Source: Neotabrizicola shimadae
GTDB taxonomy: Bacteria > Pseudomonadota > Alphaproteobacteria > Rhodobacterales > Rhodobacteraceae
DNA: 64,000 nt
Reading direction: 5' to 3'
Assembly (NCBI RefSeq): GCF_019623905.1
Contig: NZ_CP069370.1
Location: 1,612,001-1,676,000 of the forward strand
Below, piece by piece: positions 49,981 to 58,794 of this stretch (within the stretch, counting starts at the first letter, position 1; every line of letters starts with the position of its first letter). The notes below the pieces were generated by a model. The model was not told the origin of the DNA and did not search any database. It saw only the letters and a program-made list of their open reading frames with translations. Position numbers and translations under genes: made by a program.

Positions 49981-51891
49981 TTACTGCGCCAGCAGCACGG
50001 CGCTGGCGGGGGCGAGGCTGACGGTGGTGGCGCGGCCTTCGACCGTCCATTCCAGGATGGCGGCCACGGTTTCCGGCCGGGTGGAACCGATCACCATGAC
50101 CTGCCCATCCTGCGCGGCCTTGAAGGCGGCGCGGTCGAGGTAGCGGCGCATCACGGGTTTCGATTCCCCTTCGGCATCGAGGCGGCGGAAGATCGTGGCG
50201 GCGGGCATGTCGGCGCGGCGCGCGACCTGGTCGCCGGCGTTCAGGCCGACATCATAGGTGATGAGCCCGCGGCCCTGCGCTTCGACCACCGGGACGGCCA
50301 GGGTGGCGAGGGGGCGGTTTTCGCCAAGGCCGCCTTCGGGCAGGTCGATGACGGCGACAGACTGCGGCAGCGCGGCGGCATGGGCCTGGAAGGTCTGTTC
50401 GAGGTCGGCGGCGGTGGCGCCTTCGGGGATGCCGGTGGCGGCCATCACGACCTCTTGCCCGGCGGCGCGGTAGATGGCTTCGGCGGTGGCGGCATCCGGG
50501 GCCATCGGGTCGATGACGAAGGTCACCGGGAAGGGCAGCGCGGCGAGGGTGGTGCGGTCCACATCTGGCCCGCCGGGATCGACCATCAGGATCGAGAACA
50601 GGGGCTTGCCGAGTTCGCGCGTGAAGGGGCGCGCGAACTGGACGAGCGGGCGCGTGTCGGTCGCGGGTTCGGCGGGCGGCGCCGCCTCGTCTGGCGCGGC
50701 GGGTTCGGTGCCGATCTGCGGCAAGCGGCCGGTCTCGGCCTCTGTCCCCGCCATGGGAAGGCCGGGATCGGGGGCGAGGCTGCCCTGCCCTGCCACCGGC
50801 GGCTCGTCCGGCACGATCAGCGCCGGGGCGGGTTCGGCCGCGGGGGCCGGGGCGGGCTGGAGCAACGCCTCTTCCTCGGGCGTGAGCGGCGGGGGGGGCG
50901 GGCCGTCCGCGGTTTCGGGCACGGCCTCGCTGTCCGACATGTCGGAGGGAAGCACGGCGATGGTGGTCGTGGTGCCGGGCTGGGGCGGCTCGGCCATCGG
51001 CAGATCGCCCAGGACGGCGGCGGCGACTTCGCCGGCCGGCAGGTCGGGCGCGCTGTCCGTGAGCTTTGGCATGGTCGGGGCGGGCGCGACTTCGACCGGA
51101 ACGGCGTTTTCGGCCGGCGTTGCGGCATCCAGCTCGGCCACCGCGTCCGGGGCGGGCGCGGCATCGGCGGCAGGTAGAGTGGCCGCATCTGCAGGCGCCG
51201 GTTCGGGCGCGGCGGGCGCTTCGGCCATCTGGAGCACCTTGGGCAGGGTTTCTGCCTGCGCGTCGGCGGCTGTGGCCGCATCGGGGGCGGGTTCGGTTGC
51301 AGCCTCTGGCGCCGTTTCCGGCGGCGGCTCCGTCGCTGCGCTTTCGGCTGGCGGGGCAGCGGTTGCGTCTGCGGGCGCTGTGGCGGTTTCCGGGGCGGGC
51401 GCGGCTTCGGGAGCGATCGCTTCGGGTGCCGCAGCTTCAGGCGCTGTCGCTGCGGGCGCGGCTTCACCTGCCGGCTGGGCCGGTTCCGCACCGGTTTCCG
51501 TCGGTGCGGGCGCAGGTTCCAACGGGGTGTCGGTGGTAACAGCCGGAGCGGTTTCGGCAGATGTCTCGGGCGCAGGCGCGGCGTCCGGAGCGGGCTCGGC
51601 CGGGGTGGGCGGCGCGGGCACGGCCTCGGGTGCGGTCTCTGTCGCGGGATCGGGCGCGTCTTCCGGGGCCGGCGGTTCGGCTGGCGTCACGGGTTCGGGC
51701 GTCACGGGTTCGGGTGTCACGGGTTCTGGCGCGACAACGGTTTGGGTGGCGTCGGGTTCGGCGGGCTGCGTGGCCGGGGCCGTCCCGGAGGTGGCGCCCT
51801 GCGGCAACGGCAGGGATTGCGACAAGAGCGCGAGACCCGCAGCGCCCACGACCCCGCCCAGAACCATTCCGCCCAACAACCCGCGCGCCAC
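49981..51891 (-). CDS. Divergent polysaccharide deacetylase family protein with long Pro/Ala linker
   Basis: 636 residues from a GTG at 51891, chosen because AAGGAGG lies six bases upstream and it gives a signal-anchor-like N terminus (GLLGGMVLGGVVGAAGLALL). Residues about 30-400 are a low-complexity Pro/Ala/Glu/Thr linker, with a PEPVT unit repeated. The C-terminal 230 residues (TRPLVQFARPFTRELGKPLFSILMVDPG...FPVTFVIDPMAPDA...EVVMAATGIPEGATAADLEQTFQAH) are a divergent polysaccharide deacetylase domain (DUF610), a NodB-like barrel whose metal-binding residues may be incomplete. It is probably anchored in the membrane and spans the periplasm. It lies on the opposite strand between trpE and trpG. 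Confidence 0.8.
   Translation of the reverse strand: MARGLLGGMVLGGVVGAAGLALLSQSLPLPQGATSGTAPATQPAEPDATQTVVAPEPVTPEPVTPEPVTPAEPPAPEDAPDPATETAPEAVPAPPTPAEPAPDAAPAPETSAETAPAVTTDTPLEPAPAPTETGAEPAQPAGEAAPAATAPEAAAPEAIAPEAAPAPETATAPADATAAPPAESAATEPPPETAPEAATEPAPDAATAADAQAETLPKVLQMAEAPAAPEPAPADAATLPAADAAPAPDAVAELDAATPAENAVPVEVAPAPTMPKLTDSAPDLPAGEVAAAVLGDLPMAEPPQPGTTTTIAVLPSDMSDSEAVPETADGPPPPPLTPEEEALLQPAPAPAAEPAPALIVPDEPPVAGQGSLAPDPGLPMAGTEAETGRLPQIGTEPAAPDEAAPPAEPATDTRPLVQFARPFTRELGKPLFSILMVDPGGPDVDRTTLAALPFPVTFVIDPMAPDAATAEAIYRAAGQEVVMAATGIPEGATAADLEQTFQAHAAALPQSVAVIDLPEGGLGENRPLATLAVPVVEAQGRGLITYDVGLNAGDQVARRADMPAATIFRRLDAEGESKPVMRRYLDRAAFKAAQDGQVMVIGSTRPETVAAILEWTVEGRATTVSLAPASAVLLAQ
51686..51730 (-). 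repeat. Three tandem 15-base units encoding PEPVT
   Basis: GTCACGGGTTCGGGC on the plus strand is repeated three times (51686, 51701, 51716), with single-base changes in the later copies. It encodes three PEPVT units in the linker of the deacetylase-like protein and is likely to vary in length between strains. Confidence 0.8.
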
Positions 51892-52027
51892 GCCCTGCCT
51901 CCTTGCCGTTCTGCCCGTTCGGGGGCGGCGGGAAGCCCTGCTTCCCCTTGACGCCCCCCGGCGGCTCTGACCATGTATAACCCGGCCCTCGGCGGCCTTC
52001 ATCCCCTTTCCGGCCAGGCCCCGCAAG

Positions 52028-52609
52028 ATGCTGCTTCTGATCGACAACTACGACAGCTTTACCTACAACCTGGTGCATTATCTGGGCGAGTTGGGCGCAG
52101 ATGTTGTGGTGCGGCGCAACGATGCGCTGGATGTGCAGGCGGCCATGGCGCTGCGGCCTTCGTCCATCGTGCTGTCGCCCGGGCCCTGCGACCCCGATCA
52201 GGCCGGCATCTGCCTGCCGCTGACCCTGGCCGCGGCCGAAGCGGGCATCCCGCTTCTGGGGGTGTGCCTGGGGCACCAGACCATTGGCCAGGCCTTTGGC
52301 GGCAAGGTGGTGCGCTGCCACGAGATCGTTCACGGCAAGATGGGCACGATGCACCATTCCGGCCAGGGCATGTTCCGCGGCCTGCCTTCGCCGTTCCTGG
52401 CCACGCGCTATCACTCGCTGGTGGTGGACCGCGCCACGCTGCCCACCAGCCTGGAGGTAACGGCCTGGCTGGAGGACGGCACGATCATGGGCCTGCGCCA
52501 CCGCGACTTGCCGGTGGAGGGCGTGCAGTTCCACCCGGAATCCATCGCAAGCGAGCACGGGCACCAGTTGCTGCGCAACTTCCTGGACAGCGCCAAGGTG
52601 GCGGCATGA
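52028..52609 (+). CDS. trpG: Anthranilate synthase component II (glutamine amidotransferase)
   Basis: 193 residues; a class I glutamine amidotransferase feeding ammonia to TrpE. The N terminus [23 protein letters not shown] is diagnostic. The catalytic Cys is in [17 protein letters not shown] and the His-Glu pair in [14 protein letters not shown]. First gene of the trpGDC-moaC-moeA operon: its stop overlaps the trpD start. Confidence 0.96.
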   Translation: MLLLIDNYDSFTYNLVHYLGELGADVVVRRNDALDVQAAMALRPSSIVLSPGPCDPDQAGICLPLTLAAAEAGIPLLGVCLGHQTIGQAFGGKVVRCHEIVHGKMGTMHHSGQGMFRGLPSPFLATRYHSLVVDRATLPTSLEVTAWLEDGTIMGLRHRDLPVEGVQFHPESIASEHGHQLLRNFLDSAKVAA

Positions 52610-53619
52610 GCGCCGAACTGAAGCCGCTGATCGGCGTGGCGGCGACGCGACCGCTGACGCGCGACGAGGCCGAGACATGTTTCGAGGCGCTGTTCGAGGG
52701 CGCGGCGACACCGGCGCAGATGGGCGGCTTTCTGATGGCGCTGCGCACACGCGGCGAAACGGTGGACGAATATGCCGCCGCAGCCAGCGTGATGCGTGCC
52801 AAATGCCATGCGGTGCGTGCGCCCGAGGGGGCGATGGACATCGTGGGGACCGGCGGCGATGGCCGGGGCACGCTGAACATCTCGACCGCGACGGCCTTTG
52901 TCGTGGCGGGCGCGGGCGTGACGGTGGCCAAGCACGGCAATCGCAACCTGTCGTCGAAGTCGGGCGCGGCGGATGCGCTGACCGAGATGGGGCTGAACGT
53001 GATGGTCGGCCCCGAGGTGGTGGAACGCTGCATCACCGAGGCCGGGATCGGTTTCATGATGGCGCCGATGCATCATCCGGCGACGCGCCATGTCATGCCG
53101 GTGCGGCAGGAACTGGGAACGCGGACGATCTTCAACATCCTGGGTCCGCTGACCAACCCGGCGGGGGTGAAGCGGCAGCTGACAGGGGCCTTTGCGCCGC
53201 ATTTGATCCGCCCCATGGCCGAGACCTTGCGGGTCCTGGGGTCGGTGAAGGCCTGGCTGGTGCACGGGATGGACGGGACGGACGAGATTTCCATCGCCGG
53301 GCTGACGAAGGTGGCGGCGCTGGAAGATGGCGCGGTGCGCGAGTTCGATCTGCACCCCGAAGAGGCGGGCCTGCCGGTGCATCAGTTCGAGGCGATCCTG
53401 GGGGGCACGCCGGCCGAGAATGCCGTGGCGTTCCGCGCGCTTCTGGACGGGGCGGCGGGGGCTTATCGCGATGCGGTTCTCTTGAATGCGGCGGCGGCAC
53501 TGGTGGTGGCGGACCGGGCGGGGGACCTGAAGGAAGGCGTGGCGCTGGCGGCCGAAAGCATCGACGGCGGCGCGGCAAAGGCGAAACTGGCGGCCCTGGT
53601 GCGCCTGACGCAGAACTGA
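52606..53619 (+). CDS. trpD: Anthranilate phosphoribosyltransferase
   Basis: 337 residues; attaches phosphoribose from PRPP to anthranilate. Signature motifs: [17 protein letters not shown] (PRPP), [21 protein letters not shown], and [12 protein letters not shown]. The ATG at 52606 overlaps the trpG stop (ATGA); the longer frame from 51973 is not coding. Confidence 0.97.
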   Translation: MSAELKPLIGVAATRPLTRDEAETCFEALFEGAATPAQMGGFLMALRTRGETVDEYAAAASVMRAKCHAVRAPEGAMDIVGTGGDGRGTLNISTATAFVVAGAGVTVAKHGNRNLSSKSGAADALTEMGLNVMVGPEVVERCITEAGIGFMMAPMHHPATRHVMPVRQELGTRTIFNILGPLTNPAGVKRQLTGAFAPHLIRPMAETLRVLGSVKAWLVHGMDGTDEISIAGLTKVAALEDGAVREFDLHPEEAGLPVHQFEAILGGTPAENAVAFRALLDGAAGAYRDAVLLNAAAALVVADRAGDLKEGVALAAESIDGGAAKAKLAALVRLTQN

Positions 53620-53627
53620 GTGAGACA

Positions 53628-54440
53628 ATGACGACGATCCTGGACCGCATCAAGGCCTACAAGCTGGAGGAGGTGGCGGCGCGCAAGGCGCGGCACAGCC
53701 TGGAAAGCATGGCCGCCGCCGCTGCCGAGGCGCCTGCACCGCGCGGCTTTGCGCGGGCACTGTCGGAAGCGGCGGGCAAGGGCTATGGCCTGATCGCGGA
53801 GATCAAGAAGGCCAGCCCGTCTAAGGGGCTGATCCGGGCGGATTTCGACCCGCCGGCGCTGGCGAAGGCCTATCAGGCCGGGGGGGCGACCTGCCTGTCG
53901 GTGCTGACCGACGGGCCGTCCTTCCAGGGGCATGACGACTTTCTGACCCAGGCGCATGATGCGACCACCCTGCCCTGCCTGCGCAAGGATTTCCTTTATG
54001 ACCCCTGGCAGGTGGTGGAGTCGCGAGCGCTGAAGGCGGACTGCATCCTGATCATCATGGCCTCGCTTTCGGATGCGCAGGCGGCGGAACTGGAAGCTGC
54101 GGCGTTCGATCAGCGCATGGATGTGCTGATCGAGGTGCATGACCAGGCCGAACTGGAGCGGGCGAGCCGGCTCAAGTCTCGGCTGATCGGCATCAACAAC
54201 CGCAACCTGCACACGTTCGAGGTGACGCTGGAGACGACGCGCAAGCTGGCGCGGCTGGTGCCCGAGGACCGGATGATCGTGTCGGAGAGCGGGCTTTACA
54301 CCCCGGCCGACCTGGCCGACCTGGCGCGGTATGGCGCGCGCTGCTTCCTGATCGGCGAAAGCCTGATGCGGCAGGACGACGTGGAGGCGGCGACGCGGGC
54401 GCTCTTGGCGGCGCCGCTGACCGCGCATGGCAACATCTGA
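53628..54440 (+). CDS. trpC: Indole-3-glycerol phosphate synthase
   Basis: 270 residues, a TIM barrel closing the indole ring in tryptophan synthesis. Motifs: [52 protein letters not shown] and [16 protein letters not shown]. Not fused to TrpF, which is absent from the window. Eight bases after trpD; its TGA overlaps the moaC start. Confidence 0.97.
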   Translation: MTTILDRIKAYKLEEVAARKARHSLESMAAAAAEAPAPRGFARALSEAAGKGYGLIAEIKKASPSKGLIRADFDPPALAKAYQAGGATCLSVLTDGPSFQGHDDFLTQAHDATTLPCLRKDFLYDPWQVVESRALKADCILIIMASLSDAQAAELEAAAFDQRMDVLIEVHDQAELERASRLKSRLIGINNRNLHTFEVTLETTRKLARLVPEDRMIVSESGLYTPADLADLARYGARCFLIGESLMRQDDVEAATRALLAAPLTAHGNI

Positions 54441-54916
54441 TGGCGGGGCTCACGCATTTCGACGCCGAGGGCCGGGCGCAGATGGTGGACGTCTCGGACA
54501 AACCCGTGACGCATCGCATCGCCACGGCGGCGGGAGAGGTGGTGATGACGCCCGCGACGCTGGCGCTGATTGCCGAGGGTCGGGCGGCCAAGGGCGACGT
54601 GCTGGGCGTGGCACGGCTGGCGGGGATCATGGCGGCGAAGAAGACGGCCGAGCTTATTCCCCTTTGCCATCCCCTGCCGGTGACGAAGGTGACGGTCGAT
54701 CTGGTGGCGGATGCCGCCATGCCGGGTGTGCGGATCGAGGCGACGGTCAAGACCTCGGGCCAGACCGGTGTGGAGATGGAGGCGCTGACGGCTGTTTCGG
54801 TTGCGGCGCTCACCGTCTATGACATGGTCAAGGCGGTGGAGAAGGCGATGCGCATCGAGGGCATACGTCTGATCCTGAAAGACGGTGGGAAATCGGGCCG
54901 TTACGAGGCGGAGTGA
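54440..54916 (+). CDS. moaC: Cyclic pyranopterin monophosphate synthase
   Basis: 158 residues; converts the MoaA product into cyclic pyranopterin monophosphate in molybdenum cofactor synthesis. Motifs: [35 protein letters not shown] and [25 protein letters not shown]. The start overlaps the trpC stop (TGATG) and its own stop overlaps the moeA start, so it is a coupled member of the trp-moa operon, an arrangement common in Rhodobacterales. Confidence 0.97.
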   Translation: MAGLTHFDAEGRAQMVDVSDKPVTHRIATAAGEVVMTPATLALIAEGRAAKGDVLGVARLAGIMAAKKTAELIPLCHPLPVTKVTVDLVADAAMPGVRIEATVKTSGQTGVEMEALTAVSVAALTVYDMVKAVEKAMRIEGIRLILKDGGKSGRYEAE

Positions 54917-56094
54917 TGATTTCGGTCGAAGAGGCCACCGCGCGCGTCCTCGGGCTGTGCAGGCCGCTGGAGCCCGAACGGGTGCCGCTGGCCCAGGCCG
55001 CCGGACGGGTGATGCCGGCGCCGGCTCTGGCCGGGCGCGACCAGCCGCCCTTTGATGCCTCGGCGATGGATGGCTATGCGGTGGCCGGCGATGTGGCACC
55101 GGGCATGGCGTTCCGCGTGATCGGAATGGCGGCGGCGGGGCATGTGTTCGCGGGCCGCGTGGGCCCCGGTGAGGCGGTGCGCATCTTCACCGGCGCCCCG
55201 GTGCCCGACGGGGCGACCCGCGTGGTGATCCAGGAAGATGTGACAGCAGAGGGCGACCGGATCACCCTGGGCGATCGGCTGGATGCTTCGACCAACATCC
55301 GCGCGCGCGGGCAGGATTTCCGGGCGGGCGACGCGCTGCCTCCGCGCCGGCTGCGCCCGGCGGACCTGGCGCTGCTGGCGGCGATGAACATCGGCAGCGT
55401 GGCGGTGACGCGGCGGCCGGCGGTGGCGGTGATCCCCACGGGGGACGAGTTGGTGATGCCGGGCGAGGCCCCGCGCGCCGACCAGATCGTCGCTTCGAAC
55501 GTATTTGCGCTGAAGGCGATGGCCGAGGCCGAGGGGGCGGAAGTGCGGCTTCTGCCCATCGCGCGGGACACCGAGGCCGATCTGCGCGTGGTTCTGGGTC
55601 TGGCCGAAGGCGCCGACCTCGTGGTGACGGTGGGCGGCGCCTCTGTGGGCGACCATGACCTTGTGGGCAAGGTTGCGGGCGAGATGGGGCTGGAACGCAG
55701 CTTCTACAAGATCGCGATGCGGCCCGGTAAACCGCTGATGGCGGGGCGGCTGAATGGTGCTGCGATGCTGGGCCTGCCGGGCAACCCGGTTTCGGCCATC
55801 GTCTGCGGCCATCTGTTCATGGTGCCGATGATCCGCACCATGCTGGGCCAGGCCGATCCCCTGCCCCGCATTGCCCGCGCCCGGCTGGCCGAGGCGGTGG
55901 GACCGACCGGCCCGCGCACGCATTACATGCGGGCGAAGCTTTCGCCCGGCGAGGGCCTGCCGGGCATTGCGCCCTTCGTGTCGCAGGATTCGGCCCTGCT
56001 GCGCATCCTGACCGAATCCGATGCCTTGCTGATCCGGCCTGCGGGCGATGGGCCGCGCGCGGCGGGGGATGTGGTGGATTACCTGCCGCTTTAG
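54916..56094 (+). CDS. moeA: Molybdopterin molybdotransferase
   Basis: 392 residues; inserts molybdenum into adenylylated molybdopterin. The N-terminal domain has FDASAMDGYAV and GHVFAGRVGPGEAVRIFTGAPVPDGAT; the molybdopterin-binding (MoCF) domain has VIPTGDELVMPGEA, VTVGGASVGDHDLV and LPGNPVSA. The ATG at 54916 directly follows a possible GTG at 54913; the moaC stop overlaps both. Last gene of the operon; ftsY is convergent 33 bases downstream. Confidence 0.96.
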   Translation: MISVEEATARVLGLCRPLEPERVPLAQAAGRVMPAPALAGRDQPPFDASAMDGYAVAGDVAPGMAFRVIGMAAAGHVFAGRVGPGEAVRIFTGAPVPDGATRVVIQEDVTAEGDRITLGDRLDASTNIRARGQDFRAGDALPPRRLRPADLALLAAMNIGSVAVTRRPAVAVIPTGDELVMPGEAPRADQIVASNVFALKAMAEAEGAEVRLLPIARDTEADLRVVLGLAEGADLVVTVGGASVGDHDLVGKVAGEMGLERSFYKIAMRPGKPLMAGRLNGAAMLGLPGNPVSAIVCGHLFMVPMIRTMLGQADPLPRIARARLAEAVGPTGPRTHYMRAKLSPGEGLPGIAPFVSQDSALLRILTESDALLIRPAGDGPRAAGDVVDYLPL

Positions 56095-56126
56095 GCTGCG
56101 GGCCGATCAGGCCGTCCGGGCAAGCA

Positions 56127-57137
56127 TCAGCCGTCGATGCCCACCAGCGCGCGGGCGAAATCCTGCGGGTCGAAGGGGGCGAGGTCGTCGATCTGCTCGC
56201 CCACGCCGATGGCATGGATCGGCAGGCCGAAGCGGTCGGCCAGAGCCACCAGCACGCCGCCCTTGGCTGTGCCGTCGAGTTTCGTCATCACGAGGCCCGA
56301 GACATCGGCGATCTTGCGGAAGATTTCGACCTGGTTGATCGCGTTCTGCCCGGTGGTGGCATCCAGCACCAGAAGTGTATTGTGCGGCGCGGTTTCGTCC
56401 TTCTTGCGCAAGACGCGGACGATCTTCGCCAGTTCCTCCATCAGGTCGGCGCGGTTCTGCAGTCGTCCGGCGGTGTCGATGAGCAGCAGATCGGCGCCCG
56501 TTTCCTGCGCCTTGGTCAGCGCATCGAAGGCGAGGCTGGCAGGGTCGGAGCCTTCCGGCGCGGTCAGAACCGGGACGCCCGCGCGGTTGCCCCAGATTTG
56601 CAGCTGTTCCACCGCTGCGGCGCGGAAGGTGTCGCCGGCGGCGATCACCACCGACTTGCCGGCGGCGCGGAACTGGCTGGCGAGCTTGCCGATGGTGGTG
56701 GTCTTGCCCGAGCCGTTCACGCCGACGACCAGCACCACCTGGGGCCGCTTTGGATAGATCGGCAGGGGGCGCGCGACGGGTTCCATGATGCGGGCGACTT
56801 CCTCGGCCAGGGCCTCGCGCAGTTCGGTGGCCGAGACGCGGCGGCCAAGGCGGCCTTCCGCGATGTTGGCGGCGACGCGCAGAGCCGTGTCCACGCCCAT
56901 GTCGGATTGGATGAGCAGCTCTTCCAGGTTTTCCAGCATGGCATCGTCGAACAGCCGCTTCGGCTCGTCCTCGCCACGGCCGAACAGGCGACCGATCAGG
57001 CCGGGCCTGGCGGGTTCGGGTTCAGGCAGGGTCGCGGGCGCGGAGGGGGTCTCTTCGGCGACCATCGCCTCCAACCCCTCGCCGATCTTGTCCGACGACC
57101 GGAACATGCGTTCGCGCAGTTTCTTGAAGAAGGACAT
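56127..57137 (-). CDS. ftsY: Signal recognition particle receptor FtsY
   Basis: 336 residues; the SRP GTPase receptor that delivers ribosomes to the SecYEG/YidC site. An N-terminal basic segment (MSFFKKLRERMFRSSDKIGEG) and acidic linker lead to the NG domain: G1 VVGVNGSGKTTTIGKLA, DTAGRLQNRADLMEEL, and TKLDGTAKGG. The A domain is short, as in other Alphaproteobacteria. The frame continues upstream to 58184, but the start at 57137 is the family start. Confidence 0.96.
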   Translation of the reverse strand: MSFFKKLRERMFRSSDKIGEGLEAMVAEETPSAPATLPEPEPARPGLIGRLFGRGEDEPKRLFDDAMLENLEELLIQSDMGVDTALRVAANIAEGRLGRRVSATELREALAEEVARIMEPVARPLPIYPKRPQVVLVVGVNGSGKTTTIGKLASQFRAAGKSVVIAAGDTFRAAAVEQLQIWGNRAGVPVLTAPEGSDPASLAFDALTKAQETGADLLLIDTAGRLQNRADLMEELAKIVRVLRKKDETAPHNTLLVLDATTGQNAINQVEIFRKIADVSGLVMTKLDGTAKGGVLVALADRFGLPIHAIGVGEQIDDLAPFDPQDFARALVGIDG

Positions 57138-57296
57138 CGGCCGGGCCTCCGGGGGTTTTTCGTCACCTAATCCCTTGGGCGGGACATGGGAAGGGGGCGC
57201 GGCGCGGGTGGTCCCTGCGGCGCGGCATTCCGGGGGCTGGCATGGAAGGCGGGGCTGGGGCAGGAAGACGGCGTGGCCCTTTCGCCCGGGATTCGC

Positions 57297-58340
57297 ATGA
57301 GACGGACCTTGCCGCCCCTGCCCGTTGCCGCCTTTGCCGTTGTGGCGCTGGCCCCCCTGCCCCTGCTGGTCGCGGGATTGGTGCAGGGCGGCTGGCTGGC
57401 ACTGGCGGGGCTGGGCTACATGACGGTGCTGGTCATGCTGATCGACCAGGTGATCCCGCTTGTGGCAGCCGACGCACCCGAGGGGGCCGAGTTCCCTGCG
57501 GGCGATGCGCTGCTGGTCCTGCTGGGGGGGCTGCATCTGGCGGCGCTGCCGCTGGCCGTCTGGCTGATCGCCGGGCCGGGGGGCTTGGCGCTTTGGGAGC
57601 GGCTGGCGCTGTTCCTGGGCTTCGGGCTCTGGTTCGGCCAGGTCTCTGTTCCCGCCGCGCATGAGCTGATCCACCGGCGCGCGCGCGGGCTGTTCGGGCT
57701 GGGGGTGGCGGTCTATGTGAGCCTCTTGTTCGGCCACCATGCCTCGGCCCACCGGCTGGTGCATCATCGGCATGTGGGCAGTGCGGCAGACCCCAATACG
57801 GCGCGGGCGGGCGAAGGATTCTACCGCTTTGCGCTGCGGGCCTGGTCGGGATCGTTCCGCGCGGGCTGGCTGGCGGAACGGGCGTTGCGGCCCGGACAGA
57901 GGATCACGCCCTACACCGTCTATGTGCTGGGGGCGGCGGGGGTGCTGGGGCTGGCCTTCGTGCTTGCGGGCTGGGTCGGTGTCGCGGTCTGGGCCGGACT
58001 GGCGGTTCATGCGCAGCTCCAACTGCTGCTGTCGGATTATGTGCAGCACTATGGGCTGAGCCGGGCGCGGCGCACGGATGGCCGGCTGGAGCCGGTGGGG
58101 CCACGTCATTCCTGGAACGCGCGGGCCTGGTTCAGCTCGGCCCTGATGCTGAACGCGCCACGGCATTCGGATCACCATGCGCATCCTGCCCGGCCCTACC
58201 CTGCCCTGCGCCTGCCCGCGCCTGAGGAGGCCCCGATGCTGCCCTGGCCCCTGCCCGTGGCCTGTTCGATCGCGCTGGTGCCGCCCTTGTGGAAATCACT
58301 CGTGCGGCCGCGTCTTGCGGCCTGGCGCACGGAAGCTTGA
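57297..58340 (+). CDS. AlkB-like integral-membrane non-haem di-iron monooxygenase
   Basis: About 347 residues with several membrane helices. The alkane hydroxylase/desaturase histidine clusters are all present: HELIHRR, HHASAHRLVHHRHV, DYVQHYGL (the E/H-x-HYGL box) and RHSDHHAHP. These bind two irons in AlkB, which hydroxylates alkanes or fatty acyl groups using rubredoxin. No rubredoxin or reductase gene is nearby, so the substrate and electron donor are unknown. The ATG at 57297 is my choice; a GTG at 57273 with GGAAG upstream is an alternative. Confidence 0.85.
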   Translation: MRRTLPPLPVAAFAVVALAPLPLLVAGLVQGGWLALAGLGYMTVLVMLIDQVIPLVAADAPEGAEFPAGDALLVLLGGLHLAALPLAVWLIAGPGGLALWERLALFLGFGLWFGQVSVPAAHELIHRRARGLFGLGVAVYVSLLFGHHASAHRLVHHRHVGSAADPNTARAGEGFYRFALRAWSGSFRAGWLAERALRPGQRITPYTVYVLGAAGVLGLAFVLAGWVGVAVWAGLAVHAQLQLLLSDYVQHYGLSRARRTDGRLEPVGPRHSWNARAWFSSALMLNAPRHSDHHAHPARPYPALRLPAPEEAPMLPWPLPVACSIALVPPLWKSLVRPRLAAWRTEA

Positions 58341-58389
58341 AACCCTGACCGGCTGCGGTGGTATAGCGTGGCCGGCAAAGGAGACCGAG

Positions 58390-58791
58390 ATGCACGCCCT
58401 GAACCTGTCGCTTGCGCTTCTGCTGATTCCGCTGGTGGCCGGGGCGGGCGAGGCGCCGCTGACCGGCGGCGAGTTCGAGGCGCGGACAACGGGCCGGACG
58501 ATGACCTATGCGGTGGACGGCAAGGTCTATGGCACCGAGCAGTACTTGCCGGGAAACCGGGTGATCTGGGCATTCGAGGGGGACGACTGCGTGCGGGGCA
58601 TCTGGGAAGAGACCGCGGGGCGGATCTGCTTTCTGTACGAGGACGACCCGGAGCCCGCCTGCTGGCAGTTCTTCGACGACGGCGGGCGCTTGACGGCGCG
58701 GTTCGACGGCGACCCCGAGGGCGCGCGCCTGAAGGAAGTGGCGCAGAGCCCCGAGCCGATGAGCTGCCCCGGCCCGGAGGTCGGGGCCTGA
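58390..58791 (+). CDS. Secreted hypothetical protein (133 aa)
   Basis: I do not recognise a family. A signal peptide (MHALNLSLALLLIPLVAGAG) leads to a small acidic domain with FEARTTGRTMTYAVDGKVYGTEQYL and four cysteines (DDCVRGIW, RICFLYEDD, PACWQFFDD, MSCPG), which probably form two disulfides in the periplasm. The rhythm of W/Y/F and C residues resembles small envelope beta-barrels. The stop is 48 bases after the AlkB-like gene's stop plus leader, same strand, so cotranscription is possible. It is convergent with xseA. Confidence 0.65.
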   Translation: MHALNLSLALLLIPLVAGAGEAPLTGGEFEARTTGRTMTYAVDGKVYGTEQYLPGNRVIWAFEGDDCVRGIWEETAGRICFLYEDDPEPACWQFFDDGGRLTARFDGDPEGARLKEVAQSPEPMSCPGPEVGA

Positions 58792-58794
58792 GGC

